Positions 14,301-14,396 of a stretch of DNA of 14,396 bases are shown in pieces. The position numbers and the translations under genes are program-made. Source of the DNA: Yimella sp. (GTDB lineage Bacteria > Actinomycetota > Actinomycetes > Actinomycetales > Dermatophilaceae); NCBI GenBank assembly GCA_030150425.1, contig JASLFY010000003.1, positions 1 through 14,396 on the forward strand, written 5' to 3'. The number at the start of each line of letters is the position of its first letter. Position 1 is the first letter of the stretch. The notes beneath the pieces were generated by a model, which saw only the letters and a list, made by a program, of their open reading frames with translations, did not search any database and was not told where the DNA came from.

Positions 14301-14396
14301 GCGAACGCCTCCTGGAAACGCTCGCGGATCTCGCCGACCTGGTCGCCCTCGCCCCACATCGTCGGCTCGTCGGCGCGCAGGCCGAAGTCGTAGATG
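11372..14396 (-). CDS. gdh: NAD-specific glutamate dehydrogenase, large (180-kDa) class, N-terminus outside the window
   Basis: The frame is open to the window edge, which opens IYDFGLRADEPTMWGEGD, giving 1007 residues of a protein usually about 1600 long. It interconverts glutamate and 2-oxoglutarate plus ammonium with NAD, mainly for glutamate catabolism. Near 13796-13650 the glutamate-dehydrogenase core shows GGLRWSDRREDFRTEVLGLV, the catalytic-lysine region KAQMVKNAVIVPTGSKGGF, and FFAKQLPDP. Near 13282-13220 the dinucleotide-binding segment shows FTVVGVGDMSGDVFGNGM. The remaining C-terminal part is helical and matches this family's extension. An internal ATG at 14359 is not the true start. 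In actinobacteria this class can be controlled by the FHA protein GarA/OdhI, but its contact region cannot be judged here. A hairpin terminator follows. Confidence 0.95.
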   Translation of the reverse strand, partial: IYDFGLRADEPTMWGEGDQVGEIRERFQEAFAAVWCGQSESDGLGALVLRAGLTARELTVLRAIARYQRQVGLPFSQEYVEQALIANVEITRLIVELFAARHDPAATGDRDARQQELNEKIDAALTEVASLDQDRILRAFRGTITATLRTNAYQLREDGSHLPVVSFKIDCAAVPGMPHPRPKFEIWVYSPVVEGVHLRFGKVARGGLRWSDRREDFRTEVLGLVKAQMVKNAVIVPTGSKGGFFAKQLPDPAVDRDAWFEAGKAAYRLFIAGLLDLTDNLVDGAVVPPRDVVRHDEDDTYLVVAADKGTASFSDIANGVAQSYDFWLDDAFASGGSAGYDHKGMGITARGAWESVKRHFREMGHDTQTEDFTVVGVGDMSGDVFGNGMLLSEHIRLVAAFDHRHIFLDPNPAAAASFAERRRLFDLPRSSWADYDESLISAGGGVYPRSAKSVPISAEVRAALGLDDSVTALTPSELIHAVLLAPVDLFWNGGIGTYIKATDETNAQIGDRANDAIRVNGNELRCKVIGEGGNLGASQLGRIEAAQHGVRVNTDAIDNSAGVDTSDHEVNIKILLTDLMRRGRFDLAERNEILASMTDEVGDQVLRDNYEQNTLLGNARAQTGLMATVHERLIKWLEGRGELDRALEFLPAEDELTRRIQAGEGLTSPELSVLVAYAKLALKNDLGSSELTSDPWFDRTLADYFPQRIRESFAGDLAGHPLRSEIIVNAIVNSMINRGGITFAFRLIEETGASPERIGRAYVIAREVFDLSGFVHEVEALDNQVTTGAQTALYLEFRRLIDRAARWLLNSRPSGLPVGQEIERLRPVVQQLSEKVPDMLRGSERERWERNRDALVAKGISPELAGRSAGLLDTFSLLDVAELATSSGENPEAVATTYFAVSERIGIDALLGAVSALPREDRWDSLARGAMRDDLYVVLESFTAAVLSSTSTSDDPLIRVAAWEAANPDSLGRVVKSLEGVRNLKEPGLAPLSVALRSLRGAIRSSN

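Noticed and set aside
14357..14359. ATG as start of the glutamate dehydrogenase gene
   Set aside because: The frame stays open to the window edge with family-like sequence (YDFGLRA), and the known protein is about 600 residues longer.

Overview
The window is high-GC, with GTG as well as ATG starts and 4-base ATGA stop/start overlaps. It carries a WhiB1-type iron-sulfur protein beside a PdtaS-type histidine kinase, a 180-kDa-class NAD-glutamate dehydrogenase, and a tmRNA whose tag ends DFALAA. All of this points to an actinobacterium; Micrococcales (for example the Dermacoccaceae or Intrasporangiaceae) is my guess, not something the sequence proves.

Layout. 1-250 (minus) is the start of a gene whose protein begins with an Arg/Asp/Gly-rich disordered tract, probably a DEAD-box RNA helicase. 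251-653 is a 403-base divergent intergenic region with a 14-bp palindrome, a 29-bp inverted repeat and, next to the following genes, two matched TetR-type operators around a promoter. 654-1642 (plus) is a two-gene operon: a four-helix membrane protein and its likely TetR-family autorepressor. It runs tail to tail, with a 14-base overlap, into a malic enzyme with an N-terminal ACT domain (1629-3056, minus). A SIMPL/DUF541 protein (3120-3725, plus) is divergent from the malic enzyme. The tmRNA gene ssrA lies at 3763-4129 (minus).

4236-6907 (minus) is a two-gene, translationally coupled operon: an FAD-dependent oxidoreductase followed by a SAM-dependent cyclopropane-synthase-family methyltransferase. 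This pairing is the one known to make 10-methyl branched (tuberculostearic-type) fatty acids, so it probably modifies membrane lipids. 7022-9328 (minus) is a second pair: a small four-helix membrane protein and a large DUF2207 membrane protein with a glycine-rich tail.

9534-9782 (plus) is whiB1, tail to tail with a pdtaS-like cytosolic sensor kinase (9793-11304, minus), the same neighbourhood as in mycobacteria. 11372 to the window end (minus) is the C-terminal two thirds of an NAD-specific glutamate dehydrogenase, closed by a strong hairpin terminator that sits directly against the pdtaS start.

Most of the window is conserved core and housekeeping content. I see no transposase, phage gene, toxin-antitoxin pair, CRISPR array or defence cluster. 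The parts that may be undescribed are regulatory: the two-operator switch at 588-636, the 29-bp inverted repeat beside it, and the terminator/attenuator-like hairpin before pdtaS.
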